Source: DASUHT01 sp038230835
GTDB taxonomy: Bacteria > Actinomycetota > Thermoleophilia > Gaiellales > JAICJC01
Direction of reading: 5' to 3'
DNA length: 64,000 nucleotides
Assembly: GCA_038230835.1 (NCBI GenBank)
Contig: JBBRMM010000002.1
Span: 124,001-188,000, forward strand
Shown: positions 7,733-15,535 of the stretch, in pieces
How positions within the stretch are numbered: position 1 is the stretch's first letter
Layout of the letters: each line of letters opens with the position of its first letter
The notes under the pieces: generated by a model
Told to the model about the DNA's origin: nothing
Seen by the model: only the letters and a program-made list of their open reading frames with translations
The model's database searches: none
Made by a program: the position numbers and the translations under genes

Positions 7733-9099
7733 GCGTCGCACGCACCATCGACTCCACGCAGCTGGCGAAGCTGATCGAGACCGAAGAGGCGGTGTTCAAC
7801 GAGCGCCACGCCAAGTCCCGTGCGATGACCGATCGCGCCAAGACGTCGCTGGCGGGCGGTGTCGCCTCGAGCTGGCAGGCCACCGAACCGCACCCGATCT
7901 ACGTGGCCGAGGGCCACGGCTCGAAGGTGATCGACCTGGACGGGAACGAGTACGTCGACTTCCACAACGGCTACGGCGCGATGGCGGTCGGCCACGGCCA
8001 TCCAAAGGTTGCAGCTGCGGTCGCCGATCGCGTCGGCAAGGGCACGCACTTCGCTCAGCCGACCGAGGACGGAGTCGCGGTTGCCGAGCACCTGCAGCAG
8101 CGCTTCGGCCTCCCACTGTGGCGGTTCTCGAACTCAGGCACCGAGGCCACGCTGGACAGCGTACGGCTGATGCGTGCCTTCACCGGCTGTGATGTGCTGC
8201 TCAAGATCGAGGGCTCCTACCACGGCCACCACGACGCCGTGATGGTGTCGGTGGCGCCTCCCGGCGACAAGATCGGGTCGTACGACGACCCGGTGAGCGT
8301 GCCCCAGACGCTGGGGCTGCCGGCCGATTACGTCGCGCTGACCAAGGTCGTGCCCTTCAACGACCTGGACGCGCTCGAGCGCACGCTCGAGCGCTACCGC
8401 GGCCGCGTCGCCGGGATGATCGTCGAGCCGTGCATGATGAATGCCGGTTTCGTCACCCCGGACGACGGCTACCTGGCGGGAGTCAAGGAGCTCTTGCACG
8501 CGCACGGAGCGCTGCTTGCGTTCGACGAGGTGAAGACCGGCGCGACCATCCACCACGGCGGTGCGACGCGCCGATTCGGCGTCACGCCCGACCTGTTGTG
8601 CCTCGCGAAGTCGGTCGGTGGTGGGCTGCCGTGCGGCGCGATCGGCGGCCGCGAGGACGTGATGGGTTGGATCGCCGACGGCAAGATCGACCAGGTCGGC
8701 ACCTTCAACGGCAACCCGCTGACGATGGCGGCGATGCTGGTCACGCTGACCGAGATCCTCACTCCCGACGCGTACGTCGAGTTCGACCGGCTGGGCGCGA
8801 TCCTCAAGGAGGGCTGCGACGGTGTGATCGAGCAGACGGGCGTGGCGGGGTACACGACGGTGATGGCAGCGCGCGGAGCCGTCACCTACCGGGCCGACCG
8901 CGTCCGCAATTACCGCGACTACCTGGAGGTCTCCGACGAGCTGGCGTACGTCAACTGGCTCGTGCAGTTCAACCGCGGCGTCTTCATGGCTCCGTGGGGC
9001 AAGTCGGAGAACTGGACGCTCTCGGTGCAGCACTCCGACGAGGACGTGCAGCGCTACGTCGACAACTTCGAGTACCTGGGGAGGGCTCTCACCGCATGA
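7729..9099 (+). CDS. Class III aminotransferase, glutamate-1-semialdehyde aminomutase-like (possible beta-amino acid transaminase)
   Basis: A 456-residue PLP enzyme of fold type I, class III. Seen: LAGGVASSWQ near the start, NSGTEATLDSVRLMRAFTG (phosphate cup), YHGHHDAVMVS, LLAFDEVKTG (Asp that binds the PLP ring nitrogen), and the PLP lysine at about residue 294 in LAKSVGGGLPCGAIGG. The N-terminus resembles the GSA aminomutase group, which also holds beta-amino acid aminotransferases. No hem genes are nearby, and a semialdehyde dehydrogenase sits in the operon, so amino-donor catabolism is more likely than haem synthesis. ATG 7729 has an upstream CTTGGAGGT ribosome site; the longer open frame has none. 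Confidence 0.85.
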   Translation: MSVARTIDSTQLAKLIETEEAVFNERHAKSRAMTDRAKTSLAGGVASSWQATEPHPIYVAEGHGSKVIDLDGNEYVDFHNGYGAMAVGHGHPKVAAAVADRVGKGTHFAQPTEDGVAVAEHLQQRFGLPLWRFSNSGTEATLDSVRLMRAFTGCDVLLKIEGSYHGHHDAVMVSVAPPGDKIGSYDDPVSVPQTLGLPADYVALTKVVPFNDLDALERTLERYRGRVAGMIVEPCMMNAGFVTPDDGYLAGVKELLHAHGALLAFDEVKTGATIHHGGATRRFGVTPDLLCLAKSVGGGLPCGAIGGREDVMGWIADGKIDQVGTFNGNPLTMAAMLVTLTEILTPDAYVEFDRLGAILKEGCDGVIEQTGVAGYTTVMAARGAVTYRADRVRNYRDYLEVSDELAYVNWLVQFNRGVFMAPWGKSENWTLSVQHSDEDVQRYVDNFEYLGRALTA

Positions 9100-10154
9100 A
9101 GGCTGTTGTTTTCGAAGAGCATGGAGGACCGGAGGTCCTCAGCTACACGGACATTCCCGATCCCGAGCCGAAGCCCTTCGAGGCGCTGATCGAGGTGAAG
9201 GCGGCCGGAGCCAACTTCAACGACATCTGGGCCCGTCGCGGCATGCCCGGGATGAAGGTGATCTTCCCGCATGTTGCCGGCTCGGACGTGGCCGGCGTCG
9301 TGCGGGCGGTCGGCGAGGAGGTGGGCGGCAAGGGCTTCGGCTCTGCGGCCGTCGCCGTCGGCGACGAAGTGGTCGTGCATCCGGGGCTCTCCTGCCGCAC
9401 GTGTGAGATGTGCACGTCGGGCCAGGAGTTCTTCTGCCGTCAGTTCCAGATCTGGGGCTTCCAGACCGGCCCCAACGACGGCGGGCACTCCGAGTACGTG
9501 ACGCTGCCGGCGGTGAACGTGCTGCCCAAGCCGGAGAACCTCAGCTTCGAGGAGGCGGCCTCGATGCCGCTGGTGCTGGAGACCGCGTGGCGGATGTTGG
9601 TCACACGGGCCAAGGTGCAGGCCGGCGAGAACGTGCTGATCTGGGGCGGGGTCGGTGGGCTGGGTGTGATGGCGATTCAGATCTGCCGGCTGTTCGGTGC
9701 GAACCCGATTCCGGTGGTGGGCGGAGCCGGCAAGGTGGCCAAGGCTCACGAACTGGGCGCCGAGCACGTGATCGACCGCAAGGCCGAGGATGTGGGTGCG
9801 CGGGTCAAGGAGATCACCTCGAGGGCCGGGGTGGACATCGTGTTCGAGCACTCCGGCGAGGAGACCTGGCCGACCTCGATGGCCGCCCTTCGGTGGGGTG
9901 GCCGGCTCGTGGTGTGTGGCGCGTCGACAGGCTTTGCTGCGGTCACCGACCTGCGCTTCCTGTGGAACAAGCAGCAGAACCTGCTCGGCTCGCACCTCTC
10001 CAACAAGGCCGAGCTGGCGGCGGCGCTGCGGGCAGTCGAGGCCGGGCACATCAAGCCCGTGATCGACCATGTGTTCCCGCTCAGTGACGTCGGCAAGGCG
10101 CAGACGTTGATGGAGGATCTGAAGGTTCAGGGCAAGCTGGTATACGTGCCGTGA
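9096..10154 (+). CDS. Zinc-type alcohol dehydrogenase / crotonyl-CoA reductase-like MDR oxidoreductase
   Basis: A 352-residue medium-chain dehydrogenase/reductase. The N-terminal GroES-like domain has FPHVAGSDVAGVV and a four-Cys structural zinc site spread over CRTCEMCTSGQEFFCRQF. The Rossmann fold begins at VLIWGGVGGLGVMAIQ. The W/G-rich phrases (ENVLIWGGVGGLG, GGHSEYVTLP) resemble the crotonyl-CoA carboxylase/reductase branch, although length and zinc site are those of plain zinc dehydrogenases. Last gene of the operon, ATGA overlap with the aminotransferase; a strong hairpin follows. NAD(P)H-dependent reduction of an enoyl-CoA or an alcohol is inferred. Confidence 0.85.
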   Translation: MKAVVFEEHGGPEVLSYTDIPDPEPKPFEALIEVKAAGANFNDIWARRGMPGMKVIFPHVAGSDVAGVVRAVGEEVGGKGFGSAAVAVGDEVVVHPGLSCRTCEMCTSGQEFFCRQFQIWGFQTGPNDGGHSEYVTLPAVNVLPKPENLSFEEAASMPLVLETAWRMLVTRAKVQAGENVLIWGGVGGLGVMAIQICRLFGANPIPVVGGAGKVAKAHELGAEHVIDRKAEDVGARVKEITSRAGVDIVFEHSGEETWPTSMAALRWGGRLVVCGASTGFAAVTDLRFLWNKQQNLLGSHLSNKAELAAALRAVEAGHIKPVIDHVFPLSDVGKAQTLMEDLKVQGKLVYVP

Positions 10155-10163
10155 CCCGCCCGT

Positions 10164-10195
10164 GCGTTCCCCGTCGCACGTGTGGCGGGGAACGC
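10164..10195 (+). terminator. Hairpin ending the catabolic operon
   Basis: Stem GCGTTCCCCG (10164-10173) pairs perfectly with CGGGGAACGC (10186-10195) around a 12-base loop, nine bases after the last operon stop codon. There is no U-tract, as is common in high-GC actinobacterial terminators. Confidence 0.6.
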
Positions 10196-10220
10196 TCTGT
10201 GCTGCCACGCCGGCCGTGAC

Positions 10221-10249
10221 GGGGTCAGACCCCGTACGGACCGCGTGAC
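10221..10249 (+). repeat. Dispersed intergenic repeat, copy 1
   Basis: The core is the palindrome GGGGTCAGACCCC followed by GTACGGACCG and CGTGAC. It matches copy 2 (10340-10368) at 28 of 29 positions and shares the first 23 bases with copies at 28442 and 58710. It lies between the catabolic operon and pfkB. The 10155-10405 gap holds the operon terminator, two of these repeats and the pfkB promoter. Confidence 0.7.
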
Positions 10250-10339
10250 CCGCGCGTGACGGTTTCGTGCGCTCGCTCGTGGAGGGAGGCCGGATTCCGC
10301 CGGTGGCGATGCGCCCCTCAGCGGGCCTGGGCCGGCCCT

Positions 10340-10368
10340 GGGGTCAGACCCCGTGCGGACCGCGTGAC
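10340..10368 (+). repeat. Dispersed intergenic repeat, copy 2
   Basis: Same 29-base element as copy 1, with G for A at one position (GTGCGG). Both copies are followed by GTGAC-rich sequence in direct orientation, 119 bases apart. Confidence 0.7.
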
Positions 10369-10393
10369 GCGGGTGTGACGGTGGTGTGACAGG

Positions 10394-10399
10394 TAGCCT
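10394..10399 (+). promoter_or_regulatory. -10 element (TAGCCT) of leaderless promoter for the PfkB kinase gene
   Basis: TAGCCT lies six bases before ATG 10406. The usual -10 to start distance would put the first transcribed base at the ATG. No Shine-Dalgarno sequence is present. Confidence 0.5.
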
Positions 10400-10405
10400 G
10401 GGCGG

Positions 10406-11191
10406 ATGCCGCCGCTTCGGATCGCCGTCATCGGGCACGTCGAGTGGGTGACGTTTGCCTCGGCGCCGTTCGTCCCCCGGGCCGGCGAGATCGTGCATCT
10501 GGCCGAGCCGTTCGAACAGCCCGGGGGCGGAGGTGCCGTTTCGGCCGCCGCGCTCGCACGGCTGGGCGCCGACGTGACGCTGTTCACAGCGCTGGCAACG
10601 GACGTGCCGGCCCGAGAGTCGCTCGAGGCACTCGGCGTACGCGTCGTCGCAGCGTCGAGGCCCGCGCCGCAGACGCGGGTGCTGGCGCTGATCGACCCGG
10701 CCGGGGAGCGGACGCTGTTCGTGGTGGGCGAGAACGCGCACCCGACTGCCGACGATCCGCTTCCGTGGGACGAGCTCGACGGGATGGATGGTGCCTACTT
10801 CACCGGGCGGGATCCGCGCACCCTGGCCCTCGCGCGCCGCGCGCGGGTGCTCGTGGTGACGGCCCGGCGATTCGGCTCGCTGGCGGCCTCCGGCGTCCAC
10901 GCCGACGCGTTGGTGGGAAGCGCCGGCGACCCCGGTGAGCAGTTCGATCTGGCCGACCTCAGCAACCAGCCGGGCCACGTGATCGTGACCGACGGCGCGG
11001 CCGGGGGCACCGGGTACACCGCGGCCCCACCTCCGGGCCCGGAGGTGGACACCTACGGTGCAGGAGACGCATTCGTAGCCGGGGTGACGTTCGGGCTGGC
11101 GGCCGGCTGGGACATGCCGAGCGCGCTCGCGTTCGCGGCCGAATCGGCCGCCGAGTGGCTCACCTTTCGCGGTGCGATTCCCGCGGCCTGA
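10406..11191 (+). CDS. PfkB family carbohydrate kinase
   Basis: A 261-residue ribokinase-fold sugar or nucleoside kinase, slightly short for the family (about 300). Seen: N-terminal strand IAVIGHVEWVTFA, the substrate-binding segment EQPGGGGAVSAAALARLGADVT (PfkB signature 1 region), and the catalytic DTYGAGDAFVAGVTFGL (signature 2, anion hole and catalytic Asp) near residue 220. ATP transfers phosphate to the substrate hydroxyl; the sugar is unknown. It starts without a ribosome site behind a -10-like box. The cytochrome gene follows 17 bases later on the same strand. Confidence 0.9.
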   Translation: MPPLRIAVIGHVEWVTFASAPFVPRAGEIVHLAEPFEQPGGGGAVSAAALARLGADVTLFTALATDVPARESLEALGVRVVAASRPAPQTRVLALIDPAGERTLFVVGENAHPTADDPLPWDELDGMDGAYFTGRDPRTLALARRARVLVVTARRFGSLAASGVHADALVGSAGDPGEQFDLADLSNQPGHVIVTDGAAGGTGYTAAPPPGPEVDTYGAGDAFVAGVTFGLAAGWDMPSALAFAAESAAEWLTFRGAIPAA

Positions 11192-11208
11192 CGGCGGGTG
11201 GAGTTGCT

Positions 11209-11628
11209 ATGGTCTCCGGCGTGATCCGCCCGGCCCTCGTCCTCATCGTGCTCGCGATCGCCGGTCTGTCGGTCGGCTGCGGCGGCAGCGGCGCCGCGCC
11301 GGCGGGGGCGGCTGACGTGGCCAACGGCAAGACCCTCTTCGGCAGCAAGTGCGGTGCCTGCCATACGCTCGCCGACGCCGGCACCCAAGGTACCGTCGGG
11401 CCGAACCTCGACGAGGCGTACGTCGCCGACCGGATCAGCGGCACCCGGCAGTCCTCGTTCGAGGCGCTGGTCCGCGGGCAGATCGAGGAGCCCAACGCGC
11501 CGATGCCGCCAGATCTCGTGACCGGGACCGACGCGCGTGACGTCGCCGCCTATGTGGCATCGGTGGCCGGGGTGAAGCTCGCCCAGCAGCTCCAGCAGCA
11601 GGACGGCATCACCACCACGCCGCCGTGA
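11209..11628 (+). CDS. c-type cytochrome lipoprotein
   Basis: A 139-residue exported monohaem cytochrome c. An N-terminal signal sequence ends in a lipobox (LSVGC), so it is probably anchored to the outer face of the membrane. The haem site is CGACH in GSKCGACHTLADAG, and a likely axial Met lies in EPNAPMPPDLV. The rest fits class I cytochrome c (YVASVAG C-terminal helix), and the tail is Gln-rich. ATG 11209 has a GGTGGAG site just upstream; GTG 11221 is an alternative. It probably carries electrons to an oxidase encoded elsewhere. Its stop overlaps the next start. Confidence 0.85.
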   Translation: MVSGVIRPALVLIVLAIAGLSVGCGGSGAAPAGAADVANGKTLFGSKCGACHTLADAGTQGTVGPNLDEAYVADRISGTRQSSFEALVRGQIEEPNAPMPPDLVTGTDARDVAAYVASVAGVKLAQQLQQQDGITTTPP

Positions 11629-11834
11629 TCCGCACGGATTGCATCGACGTTCGCGGTATGCACTGCGGCGGATGCGAGCGCAGCGTCCGCACCGCCGTCG
11701 AGGCGCTGGCCGGCGTGCGCGCGGCGCGGGCCGACCACCTCGCCGAGGAGGTCGAGGTGACCTACGACTCCGGTGTGGTCGGTCTGGCCGCGATCCGCGC
11801 GGCCGTCGCCGAGGCCGGGTTTGTCGCTCCCTGA
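11625..11834 (+). CDS. Heavy-metal-associated (HMA) domain protein, copper chaperone-like
   Basis: A 69-residue single HMA domain with the metal-binding motif GMHCGGC, in the beta-alpha-beta-beta-alpha-beta pattern of CopZ/Atx1 (EVEVTYDSG, AAVAEAGFVAP). These bind Cu(I) or a similar soft metal and pass it to partner proteins. GTG 11625 overlaps the cytochrome stop, so the two are translationally coupled. The pairing with an extracytoplasmic cytochrome suggests a link to copper supply for respiration, but no P-type ATPase is near. Strong hairpin 16 bases after the stop. Confidence 0.85.
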   Translation: MIRTDCIDVRGMHCGGCERSVRTAVEALAGVRAARADHLAEEVEVTYDSGVVGLAAIRAAVAEAGFVAP

Positions 11835-11850
11835 CCAGGCTCTTAAGGCC

Positions 11851-11877
11851 CGACGACCCGCGTGGCGGGTCGTCGGA
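11851..11877 (+). terminator. Strong hairpin after the HMA gene
   Basis: A perfect 12-base stem, CCGACGACCCGC with GCGGGTCGTCGG, closes a GTG loop. Probably an intrinsic terminator without U-tract, separating the pfkB-cytochrome-HMA unit from sucC. Confidence 0.65.
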
Positions 11878-12036
11878 GGAGGCAGGTAGCTGCGAAGTGT
11901 GGGCACGTTCGGTCGCAGCGTCCGAGGCGATTGTGCAACCGGGGTGTCAAGAAGTCGTTGTCAGGTGGTTAGGGATTTGTAAAGCCGCTTGAGAGCGGGG
12001 TTGCCGCCACCGGCGCTCGCCTTGCGGGCTCGCGCG

Positions 12037-12042
12037 TACACT
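12037..12042 (+). promoter_or_regulatory. Candidate -10 (TACACT) for sucCD
   Basis: TACACT within GCGTACACTGG lies 37 bases before the TTG start of sucC. No clear -35 is visible. The rest of the 11878-12036 gap shows nothing recognisable. Confidence 0.35.
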
Positions 12043-12079
12043 GGGCCCGGAAACGACGGCGTCGACGCGGGGAAGTGAA

Positions 12080-13228
12080 TTGGACCTGTACGAGTACCAG
12101 GGGAAGGAACTGTTCGCTCGGTTCGGCCTTCCCGTGTCCGACGGCATGGTCGCCGACACCCCGGAGCAGGTGCGCGAGGCGGCGGAGCAGATCGGCGCCC
12201 CGGTGATGGTCAAGGCGCAGGTGCTGGTGGGCGGTCGCGGCAAGGCCGGGGGCATCAAGCGAGCCGTCACCCCCGACGACGCCGAGCAGCACGCTCGACG
12301 CATCCTCGGAATGGACATCCACGGCCACGTCGCCCGCCGGGTGTGGGTCGAGCGGAGCTCCGACATCGACCGCGAGTACTACTTCTCGATCACTCTCGAC
12401 CGGGGTGCCAAACAGTCGCTCTGCATGCTCACGACCGCGGGCGGCATCGACATCGAGCAGGTCGCCGAGCAGACACCGGAGAAGCTCGCCCGGGTGCACG
12501 TCGATCCGATGCAGGGCTTCCAGCCTCACCACGCGCGCCGTCTCTGCTTCGGCGCCGGGCTGCCGGCGGAGGAGATCAAGCAGGCCTCCAAGATCATGGC
12601 CGACGCGTACCGCGCGTACGTCGAGACGGACGCGATGCTGGTCGAGATCAACCCGCTGATCGTCACCCCCGACGACGGCCTGAGGGCGCTCGACTCCAAG
12701 TACACCGTGGACGACAACGCGCTGTTCCGCCATCCCGACATCGCCGCGATGCGCGACCTGGAGGCGCTCGATCCGCAGGAGCGGATGGCCCGCGAACGGG
12801 ACGTCACCTACGTCAAGCTGGATGGCACCGTCGGCATCCTCGGCAACGGTGCCGGTCTGGTGATGTCGACGCTGGATGTGGTCGCTCAGGCCGGCGGCAC
12901 CCCGGCCAACTTTCTCGACGTGGGTGGCGGCGCGCAGGCAGACCAGATCGTGACCGCGCTTGAGGTGCTGCTCTCGAACGACCGGGTGCGTGCGGTGCTG
13001 TTCAACGTCTTCGGTGGTATCACCCGCTGCGACGAGGTCGCCCGCGGTATCCTGACCGCGCTCGAGCAGCTCCACGTCTCGGTCCCGATCGTCGTGCGAC
13101 TGGACGGCACCAACGACGAGGAGGGACGGCGCCTGCTCGCCGATGCAGCGCCGCCGAACGTGGTGGTCGAGGCGACCATGCTGGGTGCGGCGCAGAAGGT
13201 CGTCGAACTGGCCGGCGGGGCGGGCTGA
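12080..13228 (+). CDS. sucC: Succinyl-CoA ligase beta subunit
   Basis: A 382-residue SucC: an ATP-grasp N-terminus beginning MDLYEYQGKELFARFGLPV, VMVKAQVLVGGRGKAGGIK, then the C-terminal ligase domain with GNGAGLVMSTLDVV, FLDVGGGAQADQI and VFGGITRCDEVARGI. With SucD it interconverts succinyl-CoA and succinate with NDP phosphorylation in the TCA cycle. Length is normal. The start is TTG; no ATG or GTG fits the conserved N-terminus. The stop overlaps the sucD start (TGATG). Confidence 0.95.
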   Translation: MDLYEYQGKELFARFGLPVSDGMVADTPEQVREAAEQIGAPVMVKAQVLVGGRGKAGGIKRAVTPDDAEQHARRILGMDIHGHVARRVWVERSSDIDREYYFSITLDRGAKQSLCMLTTAGGIDIEQVAEQTPEKLARVHVDPMQGFQPHHARRLCFGAGLPAEEIKQASKIMADAYRAYVETDAMLVEINPLIVTPDDGLRALDSKYTVDDNALFRHPDIAAMRDLEALDPQERMARERDVTYVKLDGTVGILGNGAGLVMSTLDVVAQAGGTPANFLDVGGGAQADQIVTALEVLLSNDRVRAVLFNVFGGITRCDEVARGILTALEQLHVSVPIVVRLDGTNDEEGRRLLADAAPPNVVVEATMLGAAQKVVELAGGAG

Positions 13229-14103
13229 TGGCCATCATCGTGACGGCGCAGACGCGTCTGGTGGTGCAGGGCATCACCGGTCGTGAGGGGAGCTTCCACG
13301 CCGGCCGGAACCGCGACTACGGTACGAACCTGGTGGCCGGCGTGACCCCCGGCAAGGGTGGTCAGTCGGTGGGCGGCACGCCGGTCTACGACACCGTCGC
13401 CGAGACGGTCGCCGAGCACGACGCGAACACCGCGATGGTCTTCGTGCCACCGCGCTTCGCCGCCGACGCGATCTACGAAGCGGTGGACGCAGGCATCCAG
13501 ACCGTGGTCTGCATCACCGAGGGCATCCCCGTCCACGACATGCTTCGGGTGTACAACTACGTGCGCCCCAAGGGCGTGACGCTGCTCGGCCCCAACTGCC
13601 CCGGTGCGCTCTCGCCGGGTATTGCAAACGTCGGCATCATCCCGGCCCAGGTGTTCGCAGGAGGCCGCATCGGCCTGATCTCACGGTCGGGCACGCTCAC
13701 CTATCAGATCGGCAAGGAGTTGGCGGACGCAGGACTGGGCAACTCGACCATCGTCGGCATCGGCGGCGACCCGATCGTCGGCATGTCGTTCATCGACGTG
13801 CTCGCCCGCTTCGAGGCCGACGCCGACACCGACCTGGTGGTGCTGGTCGGCGAGATCGGCGGCGACGAGGAGGAGAAGGCGGCGGCCTACATCGCGCGGC
13901 ACATGACGACGCCGGTGGTGGCGTACATCGCCGGGTTCGAAGCTCCGCCGGGCAAGACGATGGGCCACGCCGGGGCGATCATCTCGGGCTCGGCAGGCAC
14001 CGCCCAGGGCAAGAAAGAGGCGCTCGAGGAGTGCGGCGTCCGCGTCGGCTCGAGCCCGACCGAGACCGCAGCACTCGCCACGGAGGCCTTCAGCAGACTA
14101 TGA
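13228..14103 (+). CDS. sucD: Succinyl-CoA ligase alpha subunit
   Basis: A 291-residue SucD. Seen: the CoA-binding fold with VQGITGREGSFHAGRNRDYGT region, PPRFAADAIYEAVDAG, CITEGIPVHDMLRVYNY, LLGPNCPGALSPG, and the phospho-His loop with His in MGHAGAIISG. Forms the alpha2beta2 or alpha-beta TCA enzyme with SucC, which it overlaps. Its own stop overlaps the aminotransferase start downstream (ATGA). Confidence 0.95.
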   Translation: MAIIVTAQTRLVVQGITGREGSFHAGRNRDYGTNLVAGVTPGKGGQSVGGTPVYDTVAETVAEHDANTAMVFVPPRFAADAIYEAVDAGIQTVVCITEGIPVHDMLRVYNYVRPKGVTLLGPNCPGALSPGIANVGIIPAQVFAGGRIGLISRSGTLTYQIGKELADAGLGNSTIVGIGGDPIVGMSFIDVLARFEADADTDLVVLVGEIGGDEEEKAAAYIARHMTTPVVAYIAGFEAPPGKTMGHAGAIISGSAGTAQGKKEALEECGVRVGSSPTETAALATEAFSRL

Positions 14104-15203
14104 GCACGATCACTCAGATCCCGTTCACCCGCGGCGTCCCGTCGGCTGATCTGCTGCCGGTGGACGATCTCAAGCAGGCGGCGGTGGAGGCGCTCGAGAG
14201 CGACTCCGCCGGCGCGCTCGGGTACGCCCCCAACGGCTATCTCGGACTTCGCGAGTGGGTGGCCGAACGGCACGGGGTGACACCCGATCGCGTGCTGCTG
14301 GTCAACGGCTCGCTCCAGGGTGTGTGCTTCGTCGCCCAGCATCTGTTCGCGGCGGCCGGCGGCGTGGCGGTGGTGGAGGATCCGACCTACGATCGCACGC
14401 TGACGGCGCTGCGCACGGTCGGCGCCCAGGTGCGCCCGGTCGCGGTGCGCGCTGACGGCGTCGACGCCGACGCGCTGGCGGCAGCGCTGGACACCGCGCC
14501 GGCGCCGAGGCTGGTGTATCTGATCCCGACCTTCCAGAATCCGGCCGGCGTCTCGATCCCCGCGGCGACGCGGCGGGTGATCGTCGAGGTCGCCCGCGAC
14601 CGCGGTGCCCTCGTGCTGGAAGACGACCCGTACGGTCTGCTCCGCTTCGAAGGCGAGGCGGCGCCCACGCTGCACGAGCTCGACGGCGGTGACAACGTGA
14701 TCTACAGCTCGTCGTTCACCAAGACCGTCGCCCCCGGCGTGCGCACCGGTTACCTGGTGCTGCCCGCGGAGCTCGTGGTGCCCATGTCGGCGATCTCCGC
14801 GAACACCTACATCGGCCCCAACTCGTTCTCGGAAGCGACCCTCGCCGCGTACTGCCGGGGAGGGCGGTTCGAGCCAAACGTGGAGCGTGCGACCAACGCA
14901 CTGCGCGAGCGCCGGGACGCCATGGAGGCGGCGTTGGCGGCCCACTTCCCGGCCGGCTCGCGCTGGACCACCCCCGAGGGCGGCTACTTCTTCTGGGTCG
15001 AACTGCCGCCCGGCATGGACACCTCGACCGCGCTCGCGAACGCGGTCGAACGCGGCGTGCCGTACGTCAAGGGGTCGGACTTCACCGCCTCGGAGGCGGG
15101 CCGGCGGTCGCTCAGGCTGGCGTTCAGCGCCGTCACGCCGCTGGAGATCACCGAGGGCATCGCACGACTCGGAGAGCTGCTGACCGCGCTCGCCGTCGCC
15201 TGA
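14100..15203 (+). CDS. PLP-dependent aminotransferase (class I/II, 2-aminoadipate/MocR-like catalytic domain)
   Basis: A 367-residue fold-type I aminotransferase without the DNA-binding domain of MocR regulators. Seen: LGYAPNGYLGLREWVAERHG, NGSLQGVCFVAQHLF, YLIPTFQNPAGVSIP (Asn and Pro of the PLP pocket), LEDDPYGLLRF (Asp to the ring nitrogen), and the Schiff-base Lys in YSSSFTKTVAPGVRTGYLV. The C-terminal Arg for the substrate carboxylate is in RRSLRLAFS. Coupled to sucD by an ATGA overlap, so a role in feeding 2-oxoacid or succinyl metabolism is plausible, but the substrate is unknown. Confidence 0.85.
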   Translation: MSTITQIPFTRGVPSADLLPVDDLKQAAVEALESDSAGALGYAPNGYLGLREWVAERHGVTPDRVLLVNGSLQGVCFVAQHLFAAAGGVAVVEDPTYDRTLTALRTVGAQVRPVAVRADGVDADALAAALDTAPAPRLVYLIPTFQNPAGVSIPAATRRVIVEVARDRGALVLEDDPYGLLRFEGEAAPTLHELDGGDNVIYSSSFTKTVAPGVRTGYLVLPAELVVPMSAISANTYIGPNSFSEATLAAYCRGGRFEPNVERATNALRERRDAMEAALAAHFPAGSRWTTPEGGYFFWVELPPGMDTSTALANAVERGVPYVKGSDFTASEAGRRSLRLAFSAVTPLEITEGIARLGELLTALAVA

Positions 15204-15225
15204 ACGGGCGCCGGGCAGCGAGACC

Positions 15226-15420
15226 TCAGGCGAGGGCCATCCGGGGCGTGGCGTAGCGTGGCTGCTGCGTGGGGACGAGTTGGGGCTGGCGGGGTGAGAC
15301 CATCGTTCCGCGGGTCGCCGGCCGGAATGTCGGACAGGGATCCGCGAGGTTCAACGCACACAGGTTGCTCTTGCGGAAATAGCAGTCGTCGCAGGTCAAA
15401 CAGCGTGCCTTCGATGCCAC
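15226..15420 (-). CDS. Small Cys-rich protein (CxxCxxC...C...C), possible metal binding
   Basis: A 64-residue protein whose first half carries five cysteines: CLTCDDCYFRKSNLCAL and DPCPTFRP. The spacing suggests a zinc or iron-sulfur site. The Pro/Gln-rich second half is probably unstructured. No function is recognised. The frame is open to a GTG at 15474, but GTG 15420 has a GGGGAGG ribosome site five bases upstream, and a TACACT -10 (15469-15464) lies inside the longer frame, so the short form is preferred. Convergent with the aminotransferase gene. Confidence 0.65.
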   Translation of the reverse strand: MASKARCLTCDDCYFRKSNLCALNLADPCPTFRPATRGTMVSPRQPQLVPTQQPRYATPRMALA

Positions 15421-15463
15421 CTGGGCCTCCCCGTCGGTCGATAGGTTCTCCGGACGAGGGGCA

Positions 15464-15469
15464 AGTGTA
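15464..15469 (-). promoter_or_regulatory. Candidate -10 (TACACT) for the Cys-rich protein
   Basis: TACACT on the minus strand is 43 bases before GTG 15420, giving a leader of about 37 bases that ends in a GGGGAGG ribosome site. It also argues against the longer frame starting at 15474. Confidence 0.4.
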
Positions 15470-15535
15470 GGCACGCTCCGATGCGGATTCCAGGGTTGTC
15501 CGGAGAGAAATGCCGCTAATAGCGAGCAGTTCTGT

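Noticed and set aside
7729..9099. Calling the class III aminotransferase hemL
   Set aside because: Similarity to GSA aminomutase is real, but the operon is catabolic, no tetrapyrrole genes are near, and beta-amino acid aminotransferases share this sequence group.
10155..10405. Repeats and GTGAC-rich tandem sequence as a CRISPR array
   Set aside because: Only two copies, no regular spacers, and the same core occurs at distant sites; no cas genes in the window.
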